A stretch of 38,231 bases of DNA, taken from contig CAIKZH010000025.1 of the NCBI GenBank assembly GCA_903831865.1, positions 1-38,231 of the forward strand, in the 5' to 3' direction. Position numbers and translations under genes: made by a program. A model generated the notes under the pieces. It was not told the DNA's origin. It did not search any database and worked only from the letters and a program-made list of their open reading frames with translations. The stretch is from an uncultured Coriobacteriia bacterium (GTDB lineage Bacteria > Actinomycetota > Coriobacteriia > Anaerosomatales > PALSA-660). Shown here one piece after another: positions 6,803-15,588 of the stretch; within the stretch, counting starts at the first letter, position 1; every line of letters starts with the position of its first letter.

Positions 6803-7980
6803 CCGGTTCATTCGGCTTCCTGGACTGCTTCTCGGGCATCTCCGGCGACAAGTTCCTCGGCGCGCTCGTCGGCGCGGGCCTCGAGCCTGCCCTCCTGAGG
6901 GAGCGGCTCGCGGCGCTGGACGTGCCCGGCTGGGAGCTGAGGGCGGAGACGGTTCTCTCATCCGGCATCAGCGGCACCAGGGTCACGGTCGACGTTGAGC
7001 CGGGACAGCGCTCGCGCGACTGGAGGACGATCCGGGAGATCATCGAGCGCTCATCACTGGAAGCCGCCGTGCGGGAGAGCGCGCTCGCGGCGTTCGCAGC
7101 GCTCGCGGAGGCGGAGGCGGCCGTCCATGGTTGCGCGGTCGAGGATGTGCACTTCCACGAGGTGGGCGCCGTGGACTCGATCGTCGACATCGTGGGTGCG
7201 GCCGTAGGCCTGGCTGAGCTCGGCATCACGGAGCTGTGGAGCACGCCGGTCCGGCTCGGCAGCGGCACGGTCATGACCTCGCACGGGGAGTTGCCCGTGC
7301 CGGCGCCCGCCACGGCGCGGCTGCTGCACGGCATCCCGGTCTACGCGGGCGAGATCCCCGGTGAACTGACCACGCCGACGGGAGCCGCACTGCTGCGGGC
7401 GTTCGTGAGCCGGTACGCTCCGATGCCTCCGATGCGCGTGAGCGCCGAGGGCTGGGGCGCGGGCACTCTCAAGCTGGCGCTGCCCAACCTGCTGAGACTG
7501 TCGGTGGGCGAGCGGGAGACCGGTGGCGACGTCGAGGAGGTCGTCGTGCTCGAGACGTGCATCGACCACGAGAGTGCGGAGATCATCTCCGCCACCATCG
7601 ACCTGCTGCTCGAGGAGGGCGCCCTCGACGCCTGGAGCGAGCCGGTGCGCATGAAGAAGGGGCGGCTGGGGACCGAGGTCACGGTCCTTGCGGGGACCGG
7701 CGACACCGAGCGGCTCTCGGAACTCCTGATGAGACATACGGGGACACTCGGCGTGCGCCGGACGCCCACATGGCGCCAGATCGCCCCGAGGCGCCTCACG
7801 ACGGCGACCACGTCGCTCGGACCGGTGCGTGTGAAGGTGCAGGGCGAGGGTGCGGATCTGCGCGTACGTCCCGAGAGCGATGACGTCGTGGCGGTCGCCC
7901 GCGCCACCGGGCTCCCCCTCGGCCAGGTCATGCGCCGCCTCACCGAGGAGGCCCGGGAGGCGCTCCGGTCCGAGGAGTAG
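6799..7980 (+). CDS. larC: LarC, nickel insertion protein for the pincer cofactor (single full-length frame)
   Basis: LarC inserts nickel into the pincer nucleotide in a CTP-dependent step. The 393 residues start FGFLDCFSGISGDKFLGALV. They show HFHEVGAVDSIVDIVGAA, a GELPVPAPATARLL block, the TTPTGAALL motif, and the C-terminal half beginning near LETCIDHESAEIISATIDLL. In Lactiplantibacillus, LarC is made by programmed frameshifting from two frames; here it is one continuous gene. larE and a racemase gene are not in this window, so the enzyme that uses the cofactor is unknown. Confidence 0.93.
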   Translation: MTGSFGFLDCFSGISGDKFLGALVGAGLEPALLRERLAALDVPGWELRAETVLSSGISGTRVTVDVEPGQRSRDWRTIREIIERSSLEAAVRESALAAFAALAEAEAAVHGCAVEDVHFHEVGAVDSIVDIVGAAVGLAELGITELWSTPVRLGSGTVMTSHGELPVPAPATARLLHGIPVYAGEIPGELTTPTGAALLRAFVSRYAPMPPMRVSAEGWGAGTLKLALPNLLRLSVGERETGGDVEEVVVLETCIDHESAEIISATIDLLLEEGALDAWSEPVRMKKGRLGTEVTVLAGTGDTERLSELLMRHTGTLGVRRTPTWRQIAPRRLTTATTSLGPVRVKVQGEGADLRVRPESDDVVAVARATGLPLGQVMRRLTEEAREALRSEE

Positions 7981-7987
7981 CTCCCGG

Positions 7988-8845
7988 TCAGCCCGAGATC
8001 GACCAGCGCCCCTGTTCGAGACACAGGAATCCCTCGCGCAGGAGCTCGTCGAGGAGTTCGTCGCAGCGCTCCACGGGAAGGCCAGTGGCGTCTGCGTACG
8101 TTCGGCTCGCCCTGCCTGACTCGCCAAGGACCGCTCTCAGGAGCCTCGCGCGTGCCTGCCTGCGCGAGCCCTCGAACGCGCTCTGCCTCCGGTGCGAGCT
8201 GCTCCGCCTCGAGGGATCCTGCCCCGCTCGCTTGATCGCGACGCCCATGTCCATGAGCGCGTAGCCCCAACCGCGGGGGTCGTCGCGGTCCCACGTCTCC
8301 TCCACGATGGGGCGAAGTGCACGGTCGGGCACCAGGTCCGCCGTCGGGAAGAACCGGTCGATGTAGACGGCGCGCACGTTGGTCTCGATGAAGGGCGTCG
8401 GGATGCGGAACGCGTAGTTCAGGACCGCCGCGGCGGTGACGGGCCCGACGCCCGGCAGTGCCCTCAGCGCGTCGAAGTCGTCGGGAACGACTCCGCCCCC
8501 GCGTGCCACCAGCTGGTCGGCGGACCGCTTGAGCCCGAGCGCGCGACGGTTGTAGCCGAGTCCCTGCCAGCACTCCAGCACCGCGGGCAGCGGGGCTGCG
8601 GAAAGGGAGCGCACGTCAGGGAAGGCCTCGAGCCATCTCTCGTACGCCGGGAGCACGCGGGCGACCTGCGTCTGCTGGAGCATCACCTCGCTCACCAGCA
8701 CGGCGTAGGGATCGTCGACGTCGCGCCACGGCATCTCCCTGCGGTTGGCGCGGAAGTGCGCCCAGACGTCCTCGCGAAAGGCGGCGAGCGACGCTGCCGG
8801 CGCGTTCTTGAGCGACATCTCGCGCCGACTCTCCTCTCCGGACAT
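7988..8845 (-). CDS. Cluster-less MutY-like adenine DNA glycosylase
   Basis: This is a HhH-GPD base-excision glycosylase of the MutY group, expected to remove adenine mispaired with oxidised guanine. The N-terminal half is clear: MPWRDVDDPYAVLVSEVMLQ (catalytic Glu in SEVMLQQT) and the HhH loop LPGVGPVTAAAVL. Two things differ from classical MutY. The Asp of LDGNV reads IETNV, and the C(x6)C(x2)C(x5)C iron-sulfur motif is absent, replaced by a basic stretch with RQSAFEGSRRQ. The length is 285 residues, and no C-terminal MutT-like domain is seen. The ATG at 8843-8845 lacks a Shine-Dalgarno; an ATG at 8816-8818 behind GGAGAGGAGAG is an alternative start. The exact substrate is uncertain. Confidence 0.85.
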   Translation of the reverse strand: MSGEESRREMSLKNAPAASLAAFREDVWAHFRANRREMPWRDVDDPYAVLVSEVMLQQTQVARVLPAYERWLEAFPDVRSLSAAPLPAVLECWQGLGYNRRALGLKRSADQLVARGGGVVPDDFDALRALPGVGPVTAAAVLNYAFRIPTPFIETNVRAVYIDRFFPTADLVPDRALRPIVEETWDRDDPRGWGYALMDMGVAIKRAGQDPSRRSSSHRRQSAFEGSRRQARARLLRAVLGESGRASRTYADATGLPVERCDELLDELLREGFLCLEQGRWSISG

Positions 8846-9010
8846 GCTGCCGAGTTACCCGTGCGAAGACGCCCCGGGGGCCGTCCACGAAGGTAAGGCG
8901 CTGGCTGCGCGGGTTCAAGGGACTTCAGTCGAGTGGGCAGTGCGCCCCGAGGGGGAAGAAGGTACGGGGAGCGAGGAAGGGACGGAAGGTTGGGAGACGG
9001 ACGCGGACCC

Positions 9011-10228
9011 GTGACGGTGCGCCTCATCGGCGCCTTCGCCGTGCTGGCGTTTCTCGGAGCGTGCAGCAGGCAGAGCCCGCCCCCGACCGGAGGCGGCGGA
9101 CCCGTGACGACGGCCGGCGGGTCGGCCACTTCCAGCGCGACGGTCGGGACCGGCACCGCGTCGACGGGCGTGACGTCGATCGCCGGCTTCACCGATCCCA
9201 GCAGCATCGCTGCTCCCGACGACGGCAGCGGCCGCATGTTCGTGACGGAACAGCCGGGCCTCATCCGCGTGGTCCGCGATGGCGTCCTGGAGGCGACGCC
9301 GGCCCTCGACATCCGCGGGAGAGTGGGCAGCGGCGGCACCGAGGAGGGCCTGCTCGGCCTTGCGTTCCCCCGGGGTTTCGCGGCCAAGCGCTACGCCTAC
9401 GTCTACTTCACGGCGCCCGACAATGCCTCGATGGTCTATCGAGTGCGACTGCGCGGCGACGGGACGGATCGGTTCGACCCGGCAACGATGCAGTTCATCC
9501 TCCGAGTCCCTCAGCCGTACGACAACCACAAGGGCGGGCAGCTGGCCTTCGGGCCGGGCGGCGATCTCTACATCGGCCTGGGCGACGGCGGGAGCGAGGG
9601 CGATCCGAACAACGTCGGTCAGAACCTGGGCACGCTGCTCGCAAAGGTCCTGAGGATCGACACAGAGTCGACCCCCGACAAGCCTGGGTACAGGATCCCC
9701 TCGGGCAATCCCTTCGTGGGCAAGGCCGGCGCGCGACCCGAGACATGGGTCTACGGGCTCCGCAACCCATGGAGGTTCTCGTTCGATCCCGCCAACGGCG
9801 ACCTCTACATCGGTGACGTGGGCCAGGACCGGTACGAAGAGGTGGACCTCGTTCCCGCCGGCAGCCATGGCGGACTCGACTTCGGCTGGTCGCTGTACGA
9901 GGGCGACCATCTCTACAAGGCCACCCGTCGGCTCCCGGGCTTCTCTTGGCCCATCGCGGAGTACTCGCACACCGAGGGCTACGCGGTGATCGGCGGCTAC
10001 GTGTACCGCGGGGCGGCGTATCCGGCGACGCGCGGACTGTACGTGTTCGGCGACTATGGGAGCGGCCGCATCTGGACGCTGACGCATACCACGACCGGCT
10101 GGACGCGTCGTCTGGCGCTCCGAACCGATTACCGAATCAGCACCTTCGGCGTCGACGGTTCGGGCGAACTATGGGTGGCGGACCGCGCGACGGGCACGCT
10201 CCACCGGTTGCCCGACCTCAGCAGGTGA
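9011..10228 (+). CDS. PQQ-dependent aldose-sugar-dehydrogenase-like lipoprotein
   Basis: This is a six-bladed beta-propeller of the soluble glucose/aldose sugar dehydrogenase (YliI/Asd, HHIP-like) family. Members oxidise sugars outside the cytoplasm with bound PQQ. The N-terminus MTVRLIGAFAVLAFLGAC is a lipoprotein signal with the lipobox Cys at residue 18, followed by a Gly/Ser/Thr linker to about residue 55. Family blocks are EEGLLGLAFP, YDNHKGGQLAFGPGGDLYI (with the catalytic-type His), GLGDGGSEGDPNN, VYGLRNPWRFSFD, GDVGQDRYEEVD and a late GGYVYRG. GTG 9011 is chosen because the signal peptide starts there. PQQ synthesis genes are not in the window, so cofactor use is inferred from the family. 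Confidence 0.85.
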   Translation: MTVRLIGAFAVLAFLGACSRQSPPPTGGGGPVTTAGGSATSSATVGTGTASTGVTSIAGFTDPSSIAAPDDGSGRMFVTEQPGLIRVVRDGVLEATPALDIRGRVGSGGTEEGLLGLAFPRGFAAKRYAYVYFTAPDNASMVYRVRLRGDGTDRFDPATMQFILRVPQPYDNHKGGQLAFGPGGDLYIGLGDGGSEGDPNNVGQNLGTLLAKVLRIDTESTPDKPGYRIPSGNPFVGKAGARPETWVYGLRNPWRFSFDPANGDLYIGDVGQDRYEEVDLVPAGSHGGLDFGWSLYEGDHLYKATRRLPGFSWPIAEYSHTEGYAVIGGYVYRGAAYPATRGLYVFGDYGSGRIWTLTHTTTGWTRRLALRTDYRISTFGVDGSGELWVADRATGTLHRLPDLSR

Positions 10229-10258
10229 GCTCTGCCGACAGGCGCGGAGCGACCGGCG

Positions 10259-10501
10259 TCAACTGCGCCTACGCCGACCTCGAGTGAAGAGCCACACGAC
10301 CACCACCGTGAGCAGGGCCGACAGGAGCGAGACCACCCCGGCGGTCCAACCGCCGAGCCAGGTTCCCGACACGTAGGCCAGAACAAGCAGCAACGCGACC
10401 GGCACCCACACGAGAGCCGCGGAGACGACCTTCACGCCCGGGCTCTCGTACGCGTCCTTCTTCTTGTCCCTCTCGACGAGGGACCTCCCGTCGATGGCCA
10501 T
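10259..10501 (-). CDS. Small two-helix membrane protein, unknown function
   Basis: This 80-residue protein has a charged N-terminus (DKKKDAYESPG), two membrane helices (about 26-46 and 52-71) and a short arginine-rich tail. AGAGGG lies about 7 nt before ATG 10499-10501, which supports translation. It matches no family I recognise. It is divergent from the Cys-rich conserved gene that starts at 10693, and the 191-nt gap between them shows no further gene. Confidence 0.6.
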   Translation of the reverse strand: MAIDGRSLVERDKKKDAYESPGVKVVSAALVWVPVALLLVLAYVSGTWLGGWTAGVVSLLSALLTVVVVWLFTRGRRRRS

Positions 10502-10692
10502 GCGGCACCCTCTCTGCTCCGGCCCTCAGGATGACACCCTCCGGGGGGCCGAGTCGAGCGACCGACGGACCGACGCAGGCGCCGGTCGACACAGGGCCGC
10601 ACTACGAGGCGGGTATACAGAAGATCATCACCGCGGAGAGAACCGAGGCGTCCGTCCCGATCCTGGGCGATCAATGATCCGAGGAGCGCTCG

Positions 10693-11259
10693 ATGACCTG
10701 GAACGCATCGACGACGCGGCGTGCCGAGGTGGCGCCAGGCGACGTCGGGTGCGGCTATCACGAGATCTCCCACGTCGGGTTCTTCGGCCTCCTGCTCTTC
10801 GATCTCAAGGCCGTGAGAGACTCCTTTCCCAGACGCGGCGTCAAATGGACGATCCAGCGAGCCGCCGAGAAGCTGGGGCTGGCCCGGCCTGACGCGCGAC
10901 TCGCGGCGCGGCGGTCTGAGCACATCGCGGAGGAGTCGCTCGGTCTTGTGGCCGGCGAATGGGTGCACGTGAAGTCGGCGGACGAGATCCGTGAGACGCT
11001 CGATGCTCGTGGCATGGTCCGCGGCCTGAGATTCATGGACGAGATGTGGAAGTACTGCGGCCGGCGCTTCCGCGTGCTCAAACGCATGGAACGGCTCCTC
11101 GTGGAGCGCACGGGCACCATGCGCAACCTCAAGGACACCGTGCTCCTCGAGGGCACGACATGCGACGGCTCAGCGCACGAAGGCTGCGACGCGACCTGCC
11201 AGCACCTATGGCGCGAGCTGTGGCTGCGCCGCGTCGACGGGCCGACCGCCGACGGCTAG
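10693..11259 (+). CDS. Conserved Cys-containing protein of unknown function
   Basis: The 188 residues have a mostly helical N-terminal half (residues 25-110). A distinctive C-terminal part follows: RFMDEMWKYCGRRFRVLKRM, then LLEGTTCDGSAHEGCDATC and a closing WRELWLRRV. Cys122, 157, 165 and 169 with His162 look like a metal-binding set. Similar C-terminal blocks occur, from memory, in uncharacterised proteins beside polysaccharide gene clusters, but no function is established. GAGGAG sits 6 nt before the ATG. Its stop codon shares the tetranucleotide CTAG with the stop of the convergent membrane-protein gene. Confidence 0.75.
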   Translation: MTWNASTTRRAEVAPGDVGCGYHEISHVGFFGLLLFDLKAVRDSFPRRGVKWTIQRAAEKLGLARPDARLAARRSEHIAEESLGLVAGEWVHVKSADEIRETLDARGMVRGLRFMDEMWKYCGRRFRVLKRMERLLVERTGTMRNLKDTVLLEGTTCDGSAHEGCDATCQHLWRELWLRRVDGPTADG

Positions 11260-11975
11260 GACCCCGTCGCCGAGACCTTCCCGTCGCTCGTGGGAGGGGC
11301 CACATCCGCGCTCGAGGACTCTGGCGTCCCCTTGGCCCCGTACACCACGAGAAGGACGTTCGTCGGCGGCAGACCGTAGTAGGCCGTGGTCACGCTCTGA
11401 CCGGTGTAGCTGAAGCTCGAACTCACGGTCGTGATCCACCACTGGTACTTCGTCGCGCCCTTGACCGAAGCGGCACGCAGCGCGATCGACACCCGGCTCG
11501 TACCGGTCGAGCTCGACCGAACGGTCCCGCTCATCGTGAAGCGGGCTCCGCCCGTGGGCGCCGGGGTCACGGGTTGGGGCTTCACTGGAGTCGGCGACGT
11601 CTTGCCCGGCGTCGTCGTCGAGGTCGGCTTCTTCACACCGGGCTTGGCAGCCACCTTGGCCGAGCCGGTCGCCGCGGTGGAAGAGGGGGCGACCGAAGAA
11701 GTCGCGGTCGTACCCGTCGCAGAGACGCTCGTCGTGGTCTCCGCAACAGGGTCTGTCGGCTGTGCGGGCGCCACATGAGCCGACAGGAGCAGCGCGGCGG
11801 CGAGGACGGCGGCGCTGAGCACCGGTGCGCCCACGCTCACGGCGGCGCGCACACCGGGCGAGAACTTATGCTGCACCCACATGAGCGCCAACCCGATCGG
11901 CCAGAAGACGACCAACGCCGCGATCACGAACCACGGGCGCTCATACCAGAGCCAGCGTGCGTGCATCTCGGTCAT
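11256..11975 (-). CDS. Membrane-anchored protein with Ser/Thr/Pro linker, end of the redox operon
   Basis: This 239-residue protein has two membrane helices (about 15-35 and 45-68). A long Thr/Ser/Pro/Ala linker (about 72-145) resembles a cell-wall-spanning spacer. A small C-terminal domain (about 146-239) follows, containing GARFTMSGTVRSSS and YQWWITTVSSSFSY, probably a beta-sandwich outside the membrane. AAGGAAGG lies 8 nt before ATG 11973-11975. It is last in a same-strand series behind the cytochrome, ferredoxin, AOR and repeat-protein genes, suggesting a role in anchoring that system. No family is recognised. Confidence 0.7.
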   Translation of the reverse strand: MTEMHARWLWYERPWFVIAALVVFWPIGLALMWVQHKFSPGVRAAVSVGAPVLSAAVLAAALLLSAHVAPAQPTDPVAETTTSVSATGTTATSSVAPSSTAATGSAKVAAKPGVKKPTSTTTPGKTSPTPVKPQPVTPAPTGGARFTMSGTVRSSSTGTSRVSIALRAASVKGATKYQWWITTVSSSFSYTGQSVTTAYYGLPPTNVLLVVYGAKGTPESSSADVAPPTSDGKVSATGS

Positions 11976-12032
11976 CAGTCGGGCCTTCCTTCTTCGTTTG
12001 CAACGCAGCCTCGCGGCAGCCGTGCCGAATAC

Positions 12033-13172
12033 CTAGGAGTCGCCGTGACGCTGCTGGTCGGCGGTCGTCTGGGCCTGGTCGGCGGTCAGGAAGCGGTCTG
12101 AGTACAGGAAGACGTCGTCGCCGGTGTTCGGCACGAGCTTGATGTCCTCGTAGAGCTCCAGGGCACGGGCCACCGCGCCTTCGATCTCGTGGCGGTCCAC
12201 GCCGAAGGCCGGATAGTAGAACAGCTGGACGTCCGTGGCGCGCGGATAGACCTCGGCGGCCTCTCTGACCGTCTCAGCGATGATATAGGCCGCATCGTGA
12301 GACTCGCCCCTGAGCAGCACCGTGGCGTATTCCTCGGTCATGTAGGCCTTGGAGTAGGCGAACTTCTCTCCACTCTTGGCCGTCAGCACCGAGACGTCGA
12401 TCGTCGCGGGGTCATCCATCATCTGCTCCAGCAGCGCCTCGATCTCGCCGGGCTGGGTGTCGGGCGCAAGCGTGTCGAGCCACGCCACCGGCGTCAGCTT
12501 CGCGAGGAACTTCGAGTCCGCCCGTATCTCGACGACGATCTTGACCTTCAACTCCACAGCCCTCGCCTTGGCTGCGGCCTGCTCTTCAGTCAGGTGTGCG
12601 TCGGAGTAGTAGTAGACGAGCCCGCTGAAGGCGAGCACCGACTTGATGTCAGAGGCGGTCTCGTCCGTGGAGATGGCCGCCATCGCTGTGTCGAACTCGG
12701 CCTTCTCAAGCCCACCCGACAAGCGCATCAGCACGTCGGCCGCTGTCGGCGCGGCAGCGTCCTTCGCGTTGTCCCGGATCAGCTTCACGAGCGCGGCCCG
12801 GAGCTCAGGCTCGCGGGCAAGCTTCTCCGCGGTCTCAACGTCCACGTACTTGTCGCAGTAGAGATAGGTCGCGCCCGTGAATGTGTAGGTGGGGTGGATA
12901 TCGCCGTAGGAGTCGTCGTTCGCGAGCTCGATCAGCCGCCAGCTGATCTCCTCAGAGGGCACGTCGACTGCGAGCTCCTTGAGCTGGTCGGTGCGAGTGG
13001 GAGCCTCCAGCTTCTTCGAGTCGCTCCGCACCCGCTTGGCGGCAGCGTCCTTGAACTTCTTGGAGGCCGCCGTCTCCGGGCGTTCCTCGTAGACGTGGGC
13101 CGCCGCGGATGCGTCCCGCTGGTACTGCGCCGCCAGCGCCGCCTTCGCGGCCATGTTCTCCTCCATCGGCAT
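12033..13172 (-). CDS. Four-repeat protein of unknown function downstream of AOR
   Basis: This 379-residue soluble protein has no signal peptide or membrane helix. After a charged, probably helical head (1-60) it holds four degenerate repeats about 84 residues apart. Their cores are ATYLYCDKYVDVETAEKLA (102-120), LVYYYSDAHLTEEQAAAKA (185-203), KFAYSKAYMTEEYATVLL (270-287) and DVFLYSDRFLTADQAQTTA (353-371). The shared pattern is an aromatic-Tyr-Ser/Cys-Asp/Lys strand followed by a T-x-E/D-x-A helix. GAGAGGGG lies 9 nt before ATG 13172. It is co-oriented with the AOR gene 160 bp upstream and is probably a companion of that enzyme. I recognise no known domain. Confidence 0.75.
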   Translation of the reverse strand: MPMEENMAAKAALAAQYQRDASAAAHVYEERPETAASKKFKDAAAKRVRSDSKKLEAPTRTDQLKELAVDVPSEEISWRLIELANDDSYGDIHPTYTFTGATYLYCDKYVDVETAEKLAREPELRAALVKLIRDNAKDAAAPTAADVLMRLSGGLEKAEFDTAMAAISTDETASDIKSVLAFSGLVYYYSDAHLTEEQAAAKARAVELKVKIVVEIRADSKFLAKLTPVAWLDTLAPDTQPGEIEALLEQMMDDPATIDVSVLTAKSGEKFAYSKAYMTEEYATVLLRGESHDAAYIIAETVREAAEVYPRATDVQLFYYPAFGVDRHEIEGAVARALELYEDIKLVPNTGDDVFLYSDRFLTADQAQTTADQQRHGDS

Positions 13173-13224
13173 ATCCGAAGACCCCTCTCGCTACCTGTCA
13201 TGAGCGAACACGCGTTCACGTTCC

Positions 13225-13266
13225 GGGGGCAAGGACCACCCGAGAAACCGGATGGCCCTTGCCCCC
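13225..13266 (-). promoter_or_regulatory. Long intercistronic hairpin after the AOR gene
   Basis: On the minus strand a 10-bp G/C-rich arm (13257-13266 with 13225-13234) continues through 9 more base pairs, some G-T, to a TTTC tetraloop. The total stem is about 19 bp. No T-run follows, so a mRNA-stabilising or attenuating hairpin between the AOR and repeat-protein genes is likelier than a full terminator. Confidence 0.55.
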
Positions 13267-13332
13267 CATTCTCCGTGCTTGCCGACCCTGCGGCACGTGC
13301 AATCCGCTGGGAGGTCGGTGTCTATGTGGAAC

Positions 13333-15558
13333 CTAGCCCAGCAGCCCCAGTGTCTCCATCTCGGAGGCCACGTCGTTCATCCCCAGATCGAGGTAGGCCT
13401 GCTTCCTCGGCGCGCCCGTGGAGCTCCAGTTCATCGCAGTGTAGAAGGCCTGGACGGCGGTGTTCATGTCCGCCGGGTCCTGCCTCTGCGAGGTACCGGT
13501 GAGGGCGGTCTTGCTGCCCCAGAACGTGGGGTTGTTGAACATGGCATCCGGGAACGCATCGTGACCGGTGAAGAAGGTCAGGCCGTTTGCCGGCGCAGCG
13601 TTGTACTGGATCATGTTCGTGGTCCCCATGCCCCGGATGGTGAGTGCCCGCAGCAGCGTGAAGATGCGCAGTCCGGTGTGCAGGAACTGCGACTCGGTCT
13701 GCTTGTCGCCCGTGACCATCGAGTACTCGTCAGCGAGCAGATGGCTGTCACCAAGGTACCCGCGCTCTGCGAGCGGCGAGAACCAGGTGGCCGCCGCCCC
13801 GCCGCGGTTGCACTGGCACAGCGAGTTGTTGAGGACGCCCTCGGCTGCCAACCGGACCGTCAGTGCGGTCTTGGAGGCGTTCCAGGGAAGCGTGTTGCTG
13901 TTGGGATCGCATGCGGCGTGACCGATCGGATTGCCGTAGACATCCGGGATCTGGTCCCAGACCGCTGCGTCCACGGCGGCGACGCCGGTGCCGTTGATGT
14001 GGGTCTGCTCATGCATGCATGGGTCGCGGTTGTACATGGAGTTGATGATCGAGCCGGTCTGCTGGCCCTCGAAGTGATGGGGCGCGAACCAGGTCGTCTC
14101 GTTCCAGCAGACTGCCTTGCCGAAGGCCCGCTCCTGCTGCATGAAGGCGTACGGGAACTTCTCGGGACCGCCCCAACGCTTCCACCACGCCTTGCTGCCG
14201 AGTCCGTGAGCGTAGCCGAGCTCACCGATGCGGAAGGCGAAGCGCTTCAGGATGTCGGTCATGAACGCCGGATCGCCAGAGGCCTGCGCCGCCCAGTTGA
14301 TGGAGTTGTACTCCGCCGCGGGGAGGTTGGCCTTGGTGATGCCCTTGAACGCACTGCTGTAGTAGGCGAAGTCGCCGGTCAGGATGTGGTAGTCGTCGCC
14401 GATACCGTAGTCGTCCTGAAGGATGCTGCCCATGAAACGCCCGCCGGGGGCGTCATAGCCGGAGGCGTTCGCGAGGCTCTGGATCTGCGCAGCGGTCGTG
14501 GCCGTGCCGTAGTAGTCGCTCGGGCTGGAGATGCCGCCGCACTCGTTGACGCAGTACTGGCCGTAGCCGTTGTTCGTCTGCATCTCAGGCACGTTGACCG
14601 CCTGGTGGCACGGGTTCGGGCAGCCGAAGCAGGCGGCGCCGCGGACCATCCACTTCATGTGGCGGTCGCTGGAGTTCCAGCTCGTCCTGGTGCCCGGGCC
14701 TCTGAAGGCGTAGGTGTGGACGTCGTGCGGGTCCGTCATGCCGGTGTTGACCGGCGGGCATGCCGCGCCCCACCACACGGTGGGGTCGCCTGTCCAGTCG
14801 CCGCCGCCGTAGTACTGCGCCCAAGGCTTGGGCTTGCCAGGCGTCATGCCGCCACTGGTACCACCGACGAGGCTGGTGTGGTGCGCGATCTGCGCAAGCA
14901 GCTCGCGGCCGGTGCACGCGATCTTGAGCGAGCCGGTGCCGTGGACTGCGATGGCCTTCAGGTTCTTCGAACCCATGATGCCGCCGGCGTTCTGCCCGGA
15001 GTGCGAACGGTCGCACATCGCGGTCGCCGCGCCATGCATGTTCTCTCCGGCCTGACCGATGGACACGACGCTGACGGCCTCCTGGCCGACCTCGTCCATG
15101 ATCGCGGCGTTCGTGTAGAAGTTGCCGTTGCCCCACATCTTGCGGGCGTCACGGATCGAGACGTTGTCGTTGTCGACGAAGATCCACACCGGGTTGGGCG
15201 CCTTACCCTCGACGATGATGGAGTCCCAGCCTGCCAGCTTGAGCAGCGAGCTGAAGTGTCCACCGGCGTGACCGGTACCCGGAAGGTTATCGGGGTTCGT
15301 GGCCAGCAGCGAGGTGAAGGAGATCCGGCCGTTGTGGGGCAATCCGGTCCCGTTGAGGGGACCGACGCCGATGATGAGCTTGTTCTCCGGAGCAAACGCG
15401 GGAGTGTGGGCAGGAACCTCGTTCCACAGGACCTTGAGACCAAGGCCCTCTCCTCCGACGTAGTCCTTGTACTTGGCAATGGTGTCGTCCGCCGAGACGA
15501 CTCCGGTCGTAAGGTTCACGCGGAGCGTCTTGCCGGTCCAACCGCCGTATGTCGGCAT
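13333..15558 (-). CDS. Aldehyde:ferredoxin oxidoreductase family (tungsten-bispterin) enzyme
   Basis: This 741-residue member of the AOR family is expected to bind tungsten-bispterin and one [4Fe-4S] cluster and to catalyse a low-potential two-electron reaction on an aldehyde, acid or related substrate. The family start YGGWTGKTLRVNLTTG is present. The cluster motif CFGCPNPC falls at about residues 308-315, with the distal Cys in NNSLCQCN near 580. Internal blocks such as IIGVGPLNGTGLP and GSKNLKAIAVHG are clear. AGGAGG lies 8 nt before the ATG. It follows a DMSO-reductase-type ferredoxin gene by 30 nt, as in the YdhV/YdhY pair of enteric bacteria. It has no signal peptide although that partner has a Tat motif. 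The substrate is unknown. Confidence 0.9.
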   Translation of the reverse strand: MPTYGGWTGKTLRVNLTTGVVSADDTIAKYKDYVGGEGLGLKVLWNEVPAHTPAFAPENKLIIGVGPLNGTGLPHNGRISFTSLLATNPDNLPGTGHAGGHFSSLLKLAGWDSIIVEGKAPNPVWIFVDNDNVSIRDARKMWGNGNFYTNAAIMDEVGQEAVSVVSIGQAGENMHGAATAMCDRSHSGQNAGGIMGSKNLKAIAVHGTGSLKIACTGRELLAQIAHHTSLVGGTSGGMTPGKPKPWAQYYGGGDWTGDPTVWWGAACPPVNTGMTDPHDVHTYAFRGPGTRTSWNSSDRHMKWMVRGAACFGCPNPCHQAVNVPEMQTNNGYGQYCVNECGGISSPSDYYGTATTAAQIQSLANASGYDAPGGRFMGSILQDDYGIGDDYHILTGDFAYYSSAFKGITKANLPAAEYNSINWAAQASGDPAFMTDILKRFAFRIGELGYAHGLGSKAWWKRWGGPEKFPYAFMQQERAFGKAVCWNETTWFAPHHFEGQQTGSIINSMYNRDPCMHEQTHINGTGVAAVDAAVWDQIPDVYGNPIGHAACDPNSNTLPWNASKTALTVRLAAEGVLNNSLCQCNRGGAAATWFSPLAERGYLGDSHLLADEYSMVTGDKQTESQFLHTGLRIFTLLRALTIRGMGTTNMIQYNAAPANGLTFFTGHDAFPDAMFNNPTFWGSKTALTGTSQRQDPADMNTAVQAFYTAMNWSSTGAPRKQAYLDLGMNDVASEMETLGLLG

Positions 15559-15588
15559 ATTCTTATCCTCCTTGAGCCTTTGAAGCGG

